Shown here: positions 9,156 through 18,300 of the stretch, one piece after another
Position numbering within the stretch: the first letter of the stretch is position 1
How the letters are laid out: every line of letters begins with the position of its first letter
Source: CAYQQQ01 sp964420125
Lineage (GTDB): Bacteria; Actinomycetota; Acidimicrobiia; Acidimicrobiales; Microtrichaceae
Length of the DNA: 64,000 nucleotides
Assembly: GCA_964420125.1 (NCBI GenBank)
Contig: CAYQQQ010000006.1
Span: forward strand, 1-64,000
Reading direction: 5' to 3'
Made by a program: the position numbers and the translations under genes
The notes under the pieces: model-generated
Databases searched by the model: none
Seen by the model: the letters and a program-made list of their open reading frames with translations, nothing else
What the model was told of the DNA's origin: nothing

Positions 9156-10400
9156 ATGTCGTCACCCAAGCCCGCCCCGCTCGCCGGGCTCCGCGTGATC
9201 GAGGTCTCGCTGCTCGGCCCCGGTGCGGTCGGCACCCACCTGGCCGACCTCGGCGCGGACGTCATCAAGGTCGAGCCCCCTCAGGGCGACTACATCCGCC
9301 AGATGACCTGGCCGATCATCGAGGGCTCGTCGCTGCTGCACTGGCACATCCACCGGGGCAAGCGCTCCATCACCCTCGACCTGCGCACCGAGGATGGCCG
9401 GGAGGTGTTCCTCGACCTGGTGCGGGGCGCCGACGCGGTGATCGAGGCCATGCGCCCCGGCGCTCTGGCCAAGCGAGGGCTGGGGTTCGAGGACCTGCTG
9501 GCGGTCAACCCCAGGATCGTGTTCTGCACCATCTCCGGCTACGGCGCCACCGGGCCCTACGCCACCCTTCCCAGCCACGGCATCGCGTACGACACCTGGG
9601 CCGGCCTGGTGAAGCCCGACTACGACGAGGACGGCTTCCCGTTCATCCCCGAACACCCTTCGGTGGGCATCAACGCCGGGCCGCTCTTCGGGGCGTTCGG
9701 GGTGCTCGCCGGCGTGGTCCGAGCCCGCGAGACCGGGGAGGGGTCCTACTTCGAGATCGCCCAGTCCGATGCGGCGGCGGCGATGGACTGGCTGCGCTCG
9801 GAGACCTGGAAGGCCTACGAGCGACCCGAGTCCGAGGTCACCGGCAACAAGGCCGACGACTACGAGCGACGGGCGCCCGGCACCGCCGGGATGAAGGAGG
9901 GCGTGCGCTACCAGATCTACGAGTCCTCCGACGGCCACGTGATGCTCATGGCCTCCGAGCAGGAGTTCTGGAGGAACTTCTGCGAGGGCGTCGGCCGCAT
10001 GGACCTCTTCGAGCGCTGGCCCGGCAGCCGCTACGGCGACCACGCCCGGGGCAACACCGAGCTGCGCGCCGAGCTGGCGAAGATCTTCGCCACCAGGACC
10101 ACCAACGAGTGGGTGTCCTGGTCGGGGGAGCACAACACCACGATCGCTCCGGTGAACACCCCCAAGACCCTGGCCGACGACCCCCAGTTCCGGGCCCGCT
10201 TCGGGTTCATGTCGCACGAGACCCACGGGGCCGACATGATCGGCACCCCGGTCAAGTTCGTGGGGGAGGAGCCGGTCGACCCCACGCCCGCCCCCTCGGC
10301 GGGCCAGCACACCGAGGAGGTCCTCGCCGAGGTGCTGGGCTACGACGCCGATCGGATCGCGGCCCTGCGCGCCGCGGGCGCCCTGGGAGACCCGTCGTGA
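9156..10400 (+). CDS. Family III CoA-transferase (CaiB/BaiF)
   Basis: 414-residue class III CoA-transferase, which moves CoA between acyl groups. It opens with LAGLRVIEVSLLGPGAVGTHLADLGADVIKVEPPQGD and continues with RGKRSITLDLRTEDGR and RPGALAKRGLGFEDL. The catalytic aspartate is expected in the EIAQSDAAAAMDW segment. AGGGGG lies about 5 bases before ATG 9156. The next gene, an acyl-CoA ligase, overlaps its stop by 4 bases (GTGA), and a third gene overlaps that one, so all three form one operon under the palindromic promoter. The substrate is probably a carboxylic acid from lipid, terpenoid or aromatic breakdown. Confidence 0.92.
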   Translation: MSSPKPAPLAGLRVIEVSLLGPGAVGTHLADLGADVIKVEPPQGDYIRQMTWPIIEGSSLLHWHIHRGKRSITLDLRTEDGREVFLDLVRGADAVIEAMRPGALAKRGLGFEDLLAVNPRIVFCTISGYGATGPYATLPSHGIAYDTWAGLVKPDYDEDGFPFIPEHPSVGINAGPLFGAFGVLAGVVRARETGEGSYFEIAQSDAAAAMDWLRSETWKAYERPESEVTGNKADDYERRAPGTAGMKEGVRYQIYESSDGHVMLMASEQEFWRNFCEGVGRMDLFERWPGSRYGDHARGNTELRAELAKIFATRTTNEWVSWSGEHNTTIAPVNTPKTLADDPQFRARFGFMSHETHGADMIGTPVKFVGEEPVDPTPAPSAGQHTEEVLAEVLGYDADRIAALRAAGALGDPS

Positions 10401-12154
10401 CCCCCGACCCCTCCCGTTCTGCTGCCCCCACATCGCGCTCAGCGCGACCCACGGTGAACGGAACGGATGAGGGGCTCCGGGGGGACCTGCGGTGGGGGAC
10501 CATCCCCCGGCTGCTGCGCGACGTCGCCGAGCGGCTCCCCACCCAGGAGGCGCTGGTCGACCTCTCCGCGGACGAGCCGGTCCGGCTCGACTTCGCGGAG
10601 CTGCGCCGGCGTGCCGACGAGGTGGCCGCCGGACTGGTGGCGCTCGGGGTGGAGCCGGGCGACCGGGTGGCGATCTGGGCACCGAACTGCTGGGAGTGGG
10701 CGGTCGCCCTGCTCGGGCTCCAGTCGGCCGGGGCGGCGCTGGTGCCGCTCAACACCCGTTACAAGGGCTTCGAGGCCGCCGACATCCTCCGCCGTTCGGG
10801 CGCCAAGGTGCTCTTCACCGTGGAGGGGTTCCTCGGCAACGATTACGTGTCCATGCTGCGCGGCCTGGATGCGCCCGACGGTGCGCCCGCTCCGGAGCCC
10901 ACCGACGACGTCCCCATCCCGGCCCTGCCGGAGCTGTCGCGGGTGGTCCTCCTGCGCCGCTCCGGGACGCTCCCCCCGGCCACCGTGACCCTGGACGACG
11001 TGGTCGCCGCCGGGGGCGACGCCGAGCTCGCCGAGGTCGGCCGGCGGGTGGGCGCCCAGGATCCCGCAGCGACGAGCGACCTGCTGTTCACGTCGGGTAC
11101 CACCGGGGCACCCAAGGGCGTCGTGCAGACCCACGCCGCCACGCTGCGGGCCTTCACCGACTGGGCCGACCTGGTGGGTCTGCGGGGCGACGACCGCTAC
11201 CTGGTCATCAACCCCTTCTTCCACGCCTTCGGCTACAAGGCCGGCATCGTCGCCGGGCTCATCACCGGCTGCACCCTGGTGCCGCTGCCGACCTTCGACG
11301 TGGACCGGGCGGTGGAGGTGATCACCTCTGAGAGGATCTCCATGATCCCCGGGCCCCCGACCCTCTACCAGACGCTCCTGCACCATCCCGGCTTCGACCC
11401 CTCGGCGGTGACGACCCTCCGACTGGCGGTGACCGGCGCGGCCGCCGTGCCGGTGGAGCTGGTCGAGGCCATGCGCCACACCCTCGGCTTCGAGAACGTC
11501 ATCACCGCCTACGGGCTCACCGAGGCCTGCGGGGTGGTGAGCGCGTGCCGCTCCGACGACGACGCCCAGACCATCTCCCGCACCTCGGGCCGTGCCATCC
11601 CCGGGGTGGAGGTGCGGGTGGTCGACGAGGAGGGCCACGACGTCGCCCCCGGGCAGCCGGGGGAGGTGCTGGTGCGGGGCTACAACGTGATGCAGGGCTA
11701 CTTCGAGGACCCCGAGCAGACCGCCGAGGCCGTCGACGCCGAGGGGTGGTTGCACACCGGCGACGTCGCCACCATGGACGAGCGGGGCTACCTGACCATC
11801 ACCGATCGCCTCAAGGACATGTTCATCGTGGGCGGGTTCAACGCCTACCCCGCCGAGATCGAGGCGTTGCTCGCCACCCATCCGGCGGTGGCGCAGGCCG
11901 CGGTGGTCGGCGTGCCCGACGAGCGGATGGGGGAGGTCGGCTACGCCTTCGTGGTGCCGGTGGCGGGAGCGGTGGTCGCCCCGGACGGACTGGTCTCCTG
12001 GGCCAGGGAGCAGATGGCGAACTTCAAGGCGCCGCGCCACGTGGAGCTCATCGAGGCCTTGCCGCTGAACGCCAGCGGCAAGGTGCTCAAGTACGACCTG
12101 CGAGCCAGGGCGCTCGCGGCGCTCGAACAGGGGGAACCGTCATCAAGTTCGTGA
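10397..12154 (+). CDS. Acyl-CoA synthetase (AMP-binding, FadD3-like)
   Basis: 585-residue ATP-dependent acyl-CoA ligase. AMP-binding motif LLFTSGTTGAPKGVVQTH lies near residue 230, ITAYGLTEACGVVSA carries the second core motif, and GWLHTGDVATMDERGYLTITDRLKDMFIVGGFNAYP leads into the C-terminal domain with NASGKVLKYDLR at the catalytic lysine. GTG 10397 overlaps the upstream stop by 4 bases; GTG 10454 is a possible shorter start, since the first 20 residues are low in complexity. It activates a carboxylic acid to the acyl-CoA in the same pathway as its CoA-transferase neighbour. FadD3 likeness is by eye. Confidence 0.9.
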   Translation: MTPDPSRSAAPTSRSARPTVNGTDEGLRGDLRWGTIPRLLRDVAERLPTQEALVDLSADEPVRLDFAELRRRADEVAAGLVALGVEPGDRVAIWAPNCWEWAVALLGLQSAGAALVPLNTRYKGFEAADILRRSGAKVLFTVEGFLGNDYVSMLRGLDAPDGAPAPEPTDDVPIPALPELSRVVLLRRSGTLPPATVTLDDVVAAGGDAELAEVGRRVGAQDPAATSDLLFTSGTTGAPKGVVQTHAATLRAFTDWADLVGLRGDDRYLVINPFFHAFGYKAGIVAGLITGCTLVPLPTFDVDRAVEVITSERISMIPGPPTLYQTLLHHPGFDPSAVTTLRLAVTGAAAVPVELVEAMRHTLGFENVITAYGLTEACGVVSACRSDDDAQTISRTSGRAIPGVEVRVVDEEGHDVAPGQPGEVLVRGYNVMQGYFEDPEQTAEAVDAEGWLHTGDVATMDERGYLTITDRLKDMFIVGGFNAYPAEIEALLATHPAVAQAAVVGVPDERMGEVGYAFVVPVAGAVVAPDGLVSWAREQMANFKAPRHVELIEALPLNASGKVLKYDLRARALAALEQGEPSSSS

Positions 12155-13002
12155 ACGGCATGCTCGGGGCGCAGCCCGAGGACTGGAACCGGATCGCCGT
12201 GGCCGCCGAGGAGCTCGGCTACCACGGCGTGGCGATCAGCGACCACGTGGTGTATCCGTCGTACCTCGCGTCGAAGTACCCCTACACGCCTGACGGCACG
12301 CCCCAGTTCTCCCCGGAGGAGAACTGGCCCGACGTGTGGGTGGCGATCGGCTCCATGGCGGCGGTCACCACCCGGCTGCACTTCATGACCAACGTGTACG
12401 TGCTGCCGTTGCGCAACCCGTTCGTGGCCGCCAAGGCCATCGGGACGGCGGCCTACCTGTCGGGCAACCGGGTCGGTGTGGGCGTCGGTGCGGGCTGGAT
12501 GCGCGAGGAGTTCGACCTGATGGAGCAGCGCTTCGACCAGCGGGGCGCCCGCATGGACGAGATGCTCGAGGTGATGGCCGGGCTGTGGGCCGGTGGCATG
12601 TTCGAGCACCACGGTCGCTTCTACGACTTCGACCCCGTCGACATGCGGCCGGCGCCGACAGCGCCGGTTCCGGTCTACATCGGGGGTGCGTCCGACGTGG
12701 CGTTCCGCCGGGCGGCCTGCCACGACGGGTGGTTGGGCCTGTACCACGCGCCCGAGGAGCTGATCGAGCACTGCCGAACGCTGCGACGGTTCCGAGAGGA
12801 CTCGGGCACCGCAGATCGCCCCTTCGAGATCATCGCCGCCCCGCTGGCGAAGCCGAGCCGTGACCTGCTGGACGACCTCGAGGCGGAGGGTGTCACCACG
12901 ATCCTCACCTCGGCATGGTTGCCCAAGGGCGTCCTGACGCCGACCGGCGACGAGGCGGTCGCCCTGCTGACCAGCTACGCCGAGCGGTTCCTGCACATCT
13001 GA
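12151..13002 (+). CDS. LLM-class F420-dependent oxidoreductase
   Basis: 283-residue luciferase-like monooxygenase-fold protein. Typical segments are AAEELGYHGVAISDHVVYPS, RLHFMTNVYVLPLRNPF, GVGVGAGWMREEFDLM and YIGGASDVAFRRAA. This subgroup in actinobacteria usually binds F420; that is inferred from the family. The start is awkward. Relatives tend to begin with M-x-KF, and here codons for VIKF lie upstream but begin with GTC and ATC, not usable starts. GTG 12151 overlaps the ligase stop by 4 bases and is chosen for that reason, at the cost of the first strand. Last gene of the coupled three-gene operon. Confidence 0.82.
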   Translation: MNGMLGAQPEDWNRIAVAAEELGYHGVAISDHVVYPSYLASKYPYTPDGTPQFSPEENWPDVWVAIGSMAAVTTRLHFMTNVYVLPLRNPFVAAKAIGTAAYLSGNRVGVGVGAGWMREEFDLMEQRFDQRGARMDEMLEVMAGLWAGGMFEHHGRFYDFDPVDMRPAPTAPVPVYIGGASDVAFRRAACHDGWLGLYHAPEELIEHCRTLRRFREDSGTADRPFEIIAAPLAKPSRDLLDDLEAEGVTTILTSAWLPKGVLTPTGDEAVALLTSYAERFLHI

Positions 13003-13093
13003 TCCACCGGGTGCACCTGCCGGGCCGAGCCGACGCTGAGGGAACTCGCTGCCTCGCCCTGCTGACAGCACCCGAGCGGGCCATCATGGGGGC

Positions 13094-13870
13094 GTGGAAC
13101 AGCCCGAGGACGGCCGCCGGGAACCGGCGTCGAGGGAGCCGATCGATCTCGGCACCATCGTGGCGCGCGAGGTCCCCACCGGTGAGCCGAGCCCGCCGCC
13201 ACCTCCGCCGCGAGGCGACGGCCCGCCCACCTGGGGCCGGGATGCCGATGGGGCAGCGGGAGGTGTCGGCGCGACGGGAGACGTCCGTGGAGCGCCACCG
13301 GTCCCCTTCGAGCGCCGCAGCCTCCGCTCGGTGCTGGACCAGGTCGGCCGTGGCGCCAAGACCATGGCCGGCGACATCGTGGATGCCCGGCGGGGACCGG
13401 TGCCCAACTCCCGACCGGTGCCGGAGTGGGTGCGAGGCCTGGCGTGGCTGCTCGACGACTCGATCCCCATCGGCGGCGGTCATCGCGTCGGCGTCGACGG
13501 CGTGGCGTCGTTCGTGCCCGGCGTGGGCGACGCCGCCGGCCTGGTGGCCGGCATGGTGGTGGTGCTGGCCGGCATCGCCGCCGGCGTGTCCCTGCCCACC
13601 ACGCTGCGCATGATGCTGAACGTCGGGGCGGACACCATCGTGGGAGCGGTGCCGTTCCTGGGGGCGGCGTTCGACCTGGCCTTCAAGTCCAACACCCGCA
13701 ACCTCCGGCTCATCGAGGCCGACCTGCACGACCGTGCCGCCACCCGACGCTCCAGCATCAAGGTGTTCCTGCTGTCGGCGATGGTGATCTCGCTGTCGGT
13801 GGTGCTCTTCCTCTTCGCCGTGCTGGGGAGCCTGTACCTCTTCTACCGGTTCCTGCTGCGGGTCTTCTGA
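13094..13870 (+). CDS. DUF4112 membrane protein
   Basis: 258-residue protein. The first 90 residues are a Pro/Gly-rich, poorly ordered cytoplasmic segment. The DUF4112 domain then runs from about residue 115 (LAWLLDDSIPIGGG, GVDGVASFVPGVGDAAGL, GAVPFLGAAFDLAFKSNTRNLRLIE). Two hydrophobic stretches lie inside it and a strong C-terminal helix (VFLLSAMVISLSVVLFLFAVLGSLYLF) follows. The biochemical role of DUF4112 is unknown. GTG 13094 is the best start. It lies 91 bases after the LLM gene and may be transcribed separately. Confidence 0.8.
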   Translation: MEQPEDGRREPASREPIDLGTIVAREVPTGEPSPPPPPPRGDGPPTWGRDADGAAGGVGATGDVRGAPPVPFERRSLRSVLDQVGRGAKTMAGDIVDARRGPVPNSRPVPEWVRGLAWLLDDSIPIGGGHRVGVDGVASFVPGVGDAAGLVAGMVVVLAGIAAGVSLPTTLRMMLNVGADTIVGAVPFLGAAFDLAFKSNTRNLRLIEADLHDRAATRRSSIKVFLLSAMVISLSVVLFLFAVLGSLYLFYRFLLRVF

Positions 13871-13989
13871 CCCGCGTCGGCAGACCGGCCCGGGTGACCC
13901 CATCGAACTGGCAGGTGTGGGCCCTCGCATGTGCGCGTGACGCCGGCCAGTTCGACGGGCGGGAGCGGAGGGCGGCCGGAGCGCGCCGC

Positions 13990-14002
13990 TACGCTCGTGA
14001 TG
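13990..14002 (+). promoter_or_regulatory. Leaderless -10 element TACGCT
   Basis: TACGCT at 13990-13995 ends 7 bases before GTG 14002, the predicted start of the TetR gene, with no ribosome-binding site. Confidence 0.5.
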
Positions 14003-14694
14003 TGACGACCCATCAGCACGCCGAGCCCCGGCGCCAAGGTGCGGAGCGGAAGGCCGCCCGGGCGGTGGACGGCAGGGTGCCCGGTCGACGAGGGCAGGCC
14101 ACCCGTGCTCGGCTGCTCGATCGCACTCGGGAGATGCTCACCACCACGAGCTACCGCGACCTGAAGGTGGTCGACATCGCCAGGGGTGCGGGCACCTCGC
14201 CGGCCACCTTCTACCAGTACTTCCCCGATGCGGAGTCCGCGCTGCTGGCGCTGGCGGACGAGCTGGTCGGGGAGGGCAGGGAGCGGCTCACCCGGCCGGT
14301 GCTGGAGGGCCCGTGGCAGGGCCGGTCGGCGTACGCCACCTGTGAGCGCATCGCCGCGGCCTTCCTGTCGTTCTGGGCGGAGCACGGTCCGCTCCTGGCG
14401 GTGATCGACATGGCGGCCAGGGAGGGCGATCGACGCTTCCGGGGGATTCGGGTGCAGCTGCTCAACCCCTTCACCGAGGCCGTGGCCGAGGTCGCCCGAC
14501 GTCAACAGGAGGAGGGTCGCCTGCCGGCGGACCACGACGAGCGCGCCACCGCCGCGGTGCTGGTGGCGATGCTGGCGCAGGTGGCCGGCCACCAGTACGG
14601 CATCGAGGCCTACGGGACCAGCCTGGAGCAGATCCAGCACACGATGGCCCGGCTGATCTACTCCGGGCTGACGGGAGCCAAGCCGCCCGCGTGA
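14002..14694 (+). CDS. TetR-family transcriptional regulator
   Basis: 230-residue regulator. After a 30-residue basic extension comes the TetR DNA-binding domain: ATRARLLDRTREMLTTTSYRDLKVVDIARGAGTSPATFYQYFPDAESALLALA, with the helix-turn-helix at about residues 58-77. The C-terminal ligand-binding domain is helical (LLAVIDMAAREGDRRFRGI). This subgroup often controls fatty-acid or sterol catabolism. Ligand and targets are unknown; it is one candidate to bind the palindromes at 9126 and 19310, but nothing in the sequence proves that. Start GTG 14002 carries a leaderless -10 element. Confidence 0.87.
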   Translation: MTTHQHAEPRRQGAERKAARAVDGRVPGRRGQATRARLLDRTREMLTTTSYRDLKVVDIARGAGTSPATFYQYFPDAESALLALADELVGEGRERLTRPVLEGPWQGRSAYATCERIAAAFLSFWAEHGPLLAVIDMAAREGDRRFRGIRVQLLNPFTEAVAEVARRQQEEGRLPADHDERATAAVLVAMLAQVAGHQYGIEAYGTSLEQIQHTMARLIYSGLTGAKPPA

Positions 14695-14711
14695 GCAGGA
14701 CGGTGCGCGAC

Positions 14712-14732
14712 AGCCCCCGGGGAGACGGGGCT
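14712..14732. terminator. AGCCCC/GGGGCT hairpin between convergent genes
   Basis: A 6-bp stem with a 9-base loop sits 17 bases after the tetR stop. A second short inverted repeat, GTGACC/GGTCAC (14777-14791), overlaps the end of the opposing DUF2505 gene. Together they could stop transcription from both sides. Confidence 0.4.
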
Positions 14733-14787
14733 CAGCGCCGCAGCGGGTCGCACGGCGCGACCTCGACGGCGAGGTGGTGACCTCAGG

Positions 14788-15285
14788 TCACGTGTGCTCG
14801 GCCAGCCAGGTGTCGCCCAGGGCGAACTCGGCTTCGAGCTGGCGATCCACGATGGAACGGGAGAACGATGCCAGCTTGCCGCCGACGAGGGGGACGTTCA
14901 CCTTGATCTCCACGGTCACCGTGTAGCTGGTGCAGTCCCCGTCGGGCTCGAGCAGCGTGGTGCCCGAGATGTCCACGGGGACCCCGGAGGTGTCGAGGGA
15001 GAACCGGCCGCCGTAGGTGCCGTCGCCGTGATCGTGCCAGTCGTCCACCGAGACGACGGTGTTGCGGGGCTTGATCCACTTCTTCGCGAAGCCGGGGATC
15101 CCCTCCACGTCGACCTCGCGGGTGATCTCGATGTGGAGGTGCTCGGGGGAGGCGTCCTGGGCGACGACGGCGACGTCGTGGTGCCCCATGCCCTCGAACT
15201 TCGCGACGTGGCTCGCAGGGTCGTGGAACATCTCCCAGCAGGACTCGGCCGGTGCGTCGAAGGTGTGGTGGTGCACGGACTGCAT
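14788..15285 (-). CDS. DUF2505 (SRPBCC-like) protein
   Basis: 165-residue START/SRPBCC-fold protein of the DUF2505 family: FDAPAESCWEMFHDPASHVAKFEGMGHHDV at the N-terminus, IEITREVDVEGIPGFAKKWI in the middle and VGGKLASFSRSIVDRQLEAEF at the end. These folds bind hydrophobic ligands; DUF2505 has no established function. ATG 15285 follows GGAGA at a spacing of 5 bases. It is convergent with the tetR gene and divergent from the LegB-like gene, so it is probably transcribed alone. Confidence 0.85.
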   Translation of the reverse strand: MQSVHHHTFDAPAESCWEMFHDPASHVAKFEGMGHHDVAVVAQDASPEHLHIEITREVDVEGIPGFAKKWIKPRNTVVSVDDWHDHGDGTYGGRFSLDTSGVPVDISGTTLLEPDGDCTSYTVTVEIKVNVPLVGGKLASFSRSIVDRQLEAEFALGDTWLAEHT

Positions 15286-15414
15286 GTGGGTCTCCGGGTG
15301 CGGGCTCGCATCGAGTCTGCCCGGCCCCGCCGGGACTTGGCGAGCCGGTCCGGCCGTCCGTAGGCTCCGTCTCCGGGCACGGGAGGCACGGGCCCGGGAC
15401 GGGATCGAACTGCT

Positions 15415-16407
15415 ATGGCGAACTGGACTGGGCGATCCGTGCTCGTCACCGGGGGTGACGGGTTCATCGGCAGCCACCTCGTGGAGCGCCTCGTCGCGGA
15501 AGGCGCCGAGGTGACTGCCCTTGCCTACTACAACTCCTTCGGGCGCTGGGGCTGGCTCGACGAGCTCGAGGGCTCGGTTCGCGACGCGATCAGGATCCTG
15601 CCCGGCGACGTGCGCGACGCCCGGCGCATCGACGAGGCGGTCGAGGGGCGCGAGCTGGTCTTCCACCTGGCGGCGCTGATCGGGATCCCGTACAGCTACC
15701 ACGCTGCCGAGAGCTACGTGCAGACCAACGTCACGGGCACGTTCAACGTCGTGGAGGCCTGCCGTCGCCACGGTTCCCGGATGGTGCACACCTCGACCTC
15801 GGAGGTGTACGGCACCGCGCTGCGGGTTCCGATCGACGAGGAGCACCCGCTGCAGCCGCAGTCGCCGTACTCGGCTTCGAAGATCGCCGCGGACATGATG
15901 GCCCTCTCCTACTGGCACGCCCACGACGTCCCGGTCACGGTGGTGCGGCCGTTCAACACCTACGGTCCGCGGCAGTCCACCCGAGCGGTCATCCCCACGA
16001 TCATCAGCCAGCTCGTGACCGGCGTGTCGGAGATCCGGTTGGGGGCGGTGTCGCCCCGTCGGGACTTCAACTTCGTGGCCGACACCGTGGCGGGGTTCCT
16101 GGCCCTGGCGGACTGCGAGGCCGCGGTCGGCCGGGCGGTGAACGTCGGATCGGGCCGTGAGATCTCCGTCGGGGACCTGGTCGAGCTCCTGGGGGACGTC
16201 GTCGGCCACCACGCGCAGGTGGTGACCGACGAGGATCGCCTCCGACCCGCTGGGTCCGAGGTGGACCGGCTGCTCTGCGACCACCGCCTGGCCACGGAGC
16301 TCTGCGGTTGGACCCCCCAGGTGTCCCTGGAGGACGGCTTGGGGGCGACCGTGGAGTGGGTGCGGGCGAACCTCGACGCCCTGGCCACCGACGGCTACCA
16401 GATCTGA
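15415..16407 (+). CDS. LegB-like NAD-dependent sugar-nucleotide 4,6-dehydratase
   Basis: 330-residue extended short-chain dehydrogenase. Rossmann motif VTGGDGFIGSHL, then YYNSFGRWGWLDEL, HLAALIGIPYSYHAAESYVQTNVTGT, HTSTSEVYGTA, YSASK (catalytic Tyr and Lys) and RPFNTYGPRQS. The IGIPYSYH and NSFGRWGWLD segments are characteristic of LegB, which acts on UDP- or GDP-GlcNAc-type sugars on the way to legionaminic acid and related deoxy-amino sugars. No other legionaminate genes (aminotransferase, synthase, CMP transfer) are in this window. Nearby minus-strand genes encode a glycosyltransferase and a sugar nucleotidyltransferase, which supports a role in surface glycan synthesis. Confidence 0.85.
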   Translation: MANWTGRSVLVTGGDGFIGSHLVERLVAEGAEVTALAYYNSFGRWGWLDELEGSVRDAIRILPGDVRDARRIDEAVEGRELVFHLAALIGIPYSYHAAESYVQTNVTGTFNVVEACRRHGSRMVHTSTSEVYGTALRVPIDEEHPLQPQSPYSASKIAADMMALSYWHAHDVPVTVVRPFNTYGPRQSTRAVIPTIISQLVTGVSEIRLGAVSPRRDFNFVADTVAGFLALADCEAAVGRAVNVGSGREISVGDLVELLGDVVGHHAQVVTDEDRLRPAGSEVDRLLCDHRLATELCGWTPQVSLEDGLGATVEWVRANLDALATDGYQI

Positions 16408-16465
16408 CTCGACCCGACCTGACCTCACCTCGCCTGACCTGCGGCTCCGTCTCCGGGTGCCCGGC

Positions 16466-17581
16466 TCATGCCCGGGTGGCGCCACCCAGCGACCGGTAGA
16501 GGTCGAGGTAGGCGCTCACCGTCGCCTCCACGCTGAAGCGGGACTCCGCCAGCTCCCGTGCGGTGCGACCCATGGCCGATGCGCGGTCGAGGTCGCCGAC
16601 CAGCTCGTTGATCGCCTGGGCCAGCGCCGCGGGGTCCTCGGGCGGCACGATCCACCCGGTCTCGCCCGGGATGACGGCTTCGTCGACGGAACCGACGTCG
16701 GTGGCCACCACGGGGCGGGCGGCCAGCATGGCTTCGACGACGGTCACGGGGAACCCTTCGACGCGCGACGGCAGCACGAAGCCGTCGAACGCCCACATCA
16801 CGTCGGCCGCCCGACGGTCCCACGGGAAGGAGCGCAGCTCGACGCGGTCGTCGAGCTGGAGGCGGTGCCGCTGCTCCAGGAGCCGCCCGGTCTCGCCGCC
16901 CTCGCCGATCACGACCAGCCGAGTCGGTGGATCGACGTGGGCCATGGCGTCGAGCAGCAGGTCGATGCCCTTGACCGGGTCGTGCCGGGCGATCGTGAGC
17001 AGCGTCGGCTCCGTGGGCCGATCGACGGCCTCCCGGCCGACGTCCGGTGCTCCGTGGTACAGGGTGGCGATCGAACCGGGCCGCAGTCCGGCGTCCTGCT
17101 CGATGAGGCGTGCGGTGCGGTCGCCGACGGCGATGTGCGCGCAGAGGCGCCGGGCGGTGAGGCGCTTGAGCCACCTCGACCCCTTCGACCAGGTCGCGGT
17201 GGGCGAGTTCTCCACGACGACGATGCGCATCCGGGGGATCGTCGTCGTGGCGGCGAAGATCGCCCACTGGCATGACGACACCATCGACAGGTTGAACTGC
17301 AGCACGTCCGGTCGCAGCCGGGCGAAGGTGGTGCGGTGCCTCGCCATTCCCGCGACGTCGGACCGGCCGGCGATGGGGTCCACGACGACGACCTCCAGGC
17401 CCGGACGGTGCGAGCGCAGCCAGTCGACGACGTCGTCGTCGACGCCGACGACCGTCACCCGGATCCGGTCGGGGAGCCCCGACAGGACACGGGCGAGGTT
17501 CACCTCGGCGCCCCCCAGCGCCTGGGCATCGCTGTAGACGGCCAGATGGAACGGGTCGCCGCCCGAGCGCCGAGAGGTCAT
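16466..17581 (-). CDS. Family 4 glycosyltransferase
   Basis: 371-residue GT-B glycosyltransferase. The N-terminal half has SDAQALGGAEVNLARVL, the acceptor-side glycine loop. The C-terminal half has LLTIARHDPVKGIDLLLDAM and the donor-binding E-x7-E in VLPSRVEGFPVTVVEAM, followed by ATDVGSVDEAV and GETGWIVPPEDP. It adds a sugar from a nucleotide donor to a surface glycan or lipid at the cytoplasmic face. ATG 17581 overlaps the stop of the nucleotidyltransferase gene by 4 bases, so it is the third gene of a coupled operon. Confidence 0.9.
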   Translation of the reverse strand: MTSRRSGGDPFHLAVYSDAQALGGAEVNLARVLSGLPDRIRVTVVGVDDDVVDWLRSHRPGLEVVVVDPIAGRSDVAGMARHRTTFARLRPDVLQFNLSMVSSCQWAIFAATTTIPRMRIVVVENSPTATWSKGSRWLKRLTARRLCAHIAVGDRTARLIEQDAGLRPGSIATLYHGAPDVGREAVDRPTEPTLLTIARHDPVKGIDLLLDAMAHVDPPTRLVVIGEGGETGRLLEQRHRLQLDDRVELRSFPWDRRAADVMWAFDGFVLPSRVEGFPVTVVEAMLAARPVVATDVGSVDEAVIPGETGWIVPPEDPAALAQAINELVGDLDRASAMGRTARELAESRFSVEATVSAYLDLYRSLGGATRA

Positions 17582-18300
17582 GTCCCGGGCAGCAGCCGGG
17601 GTCGGAGCTCGGTCCACTGCTCGTTGGCGAGGTCGTAGTCGGCGGGTCGGCCGATGTCGAGCCAGTACCCCCCGAAGGGGTGGACCCGCGGGGGGTTCCT
17701 GGCCGCCAGGAGGTCGAGCACCAGCTCGTCGAAGCCGAGCGGTGCACCCGAAGGGTACGGGGCGAGCGTGTCCCTGCTCAGGGCGTACACCCCCATCGAC
17801 ACGGAGAAGTGCTCGGTGGGCTTCTCCCGGAACCCCACGATGTGCTCGCCGCCGGCACCTCCGATGTCGAGCACGCCGAAGTCGATGTCGACGACCCGGT
17901 CGTAGGTGGCGACGGTGAGCGGCGCGCCCGAGCCGGTGTGGCCCTGCAGGACGGTCCGGTAGTCGAGGTCGGTCAAGACGTCGCCGTTCATCACCAGGAA
18001 GTGCTCCGGCAGCTCCGCGAGGTTCGACACGACCGGCCCCATGGTGCCGAGGGGGGTGTCCTCCGACCAGTAGCCGATCGAGAGGCCCCACTGGCTGCCG
18101 TCGCCGCAGTACGCCCGGATGAGCGTGCCGAGGTGGCCGATGGCGATGGTCACCTCGGTGAAGCCCTGGTCGCGCAGCTGGCGCAGGACGATCTCGATGA
18201 TCGCGAACTCGTCCCCGATGGGCACGAGCGGCTTGGGGAACGAGGTCGTGTACGGCCGAAGTCGGATGCCGCGTCCACCAGCGAGGATCACCGCATGCAT
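17578..18300 (-). CDS. Sugar-1-phosphate nucleotidyltransferase
   Basis: 240-residue nucleotidyltransferase. The signature MHAVILAGGRGIRLRPYT is at the N-terminus, with FPKPLVPIGD, LVMNGDVLTDLDY (metal-binding Asp) and GFREKP following. It charges a sugar phosphate with NTP to give the donor used by neighbouring transferases; resemblance to PtmE/RfbA-type enzymes leaves the exact sugar open. ATG 18300 overlaps the last base of the upstream reductase stop (TGATG). Its length is that of the catalytic domain alone, without the CBS pair found in PtmE of legionaminate pathways. Confidence 0.88.
   Translation of the reverse strand: MHAVILAGGRGIRLRPYTTSFPKPLVPIGDEFAIIEIVLRQLRDQGFTEVTIAIGHLGTLIRAYCGDGSQWGLSIGYWSEDTPLGTMGPVVSNLAELPEHFLVMNGDVLTDLDYRTVLQGHTGSGAPLTVATYDRVVDIDFGVLDIGGAGGEHIVGFREKPTEHFSVSMGVYALSRDTLAPYPSGAPLGFDELVLDLLAARNPPRVHPFGGYWLDIGRPADYDLANEQWTELRPRLLPGT

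Noticed and set aside
15363..16457. 15-bp direct repeat GGCTCCGTCTCCGGG flanking the LegB-like gene
   Set aside because: A 15-base match is expected a few times by chance in 64 kb of biased sequence, and no integrase or att-like core is present.
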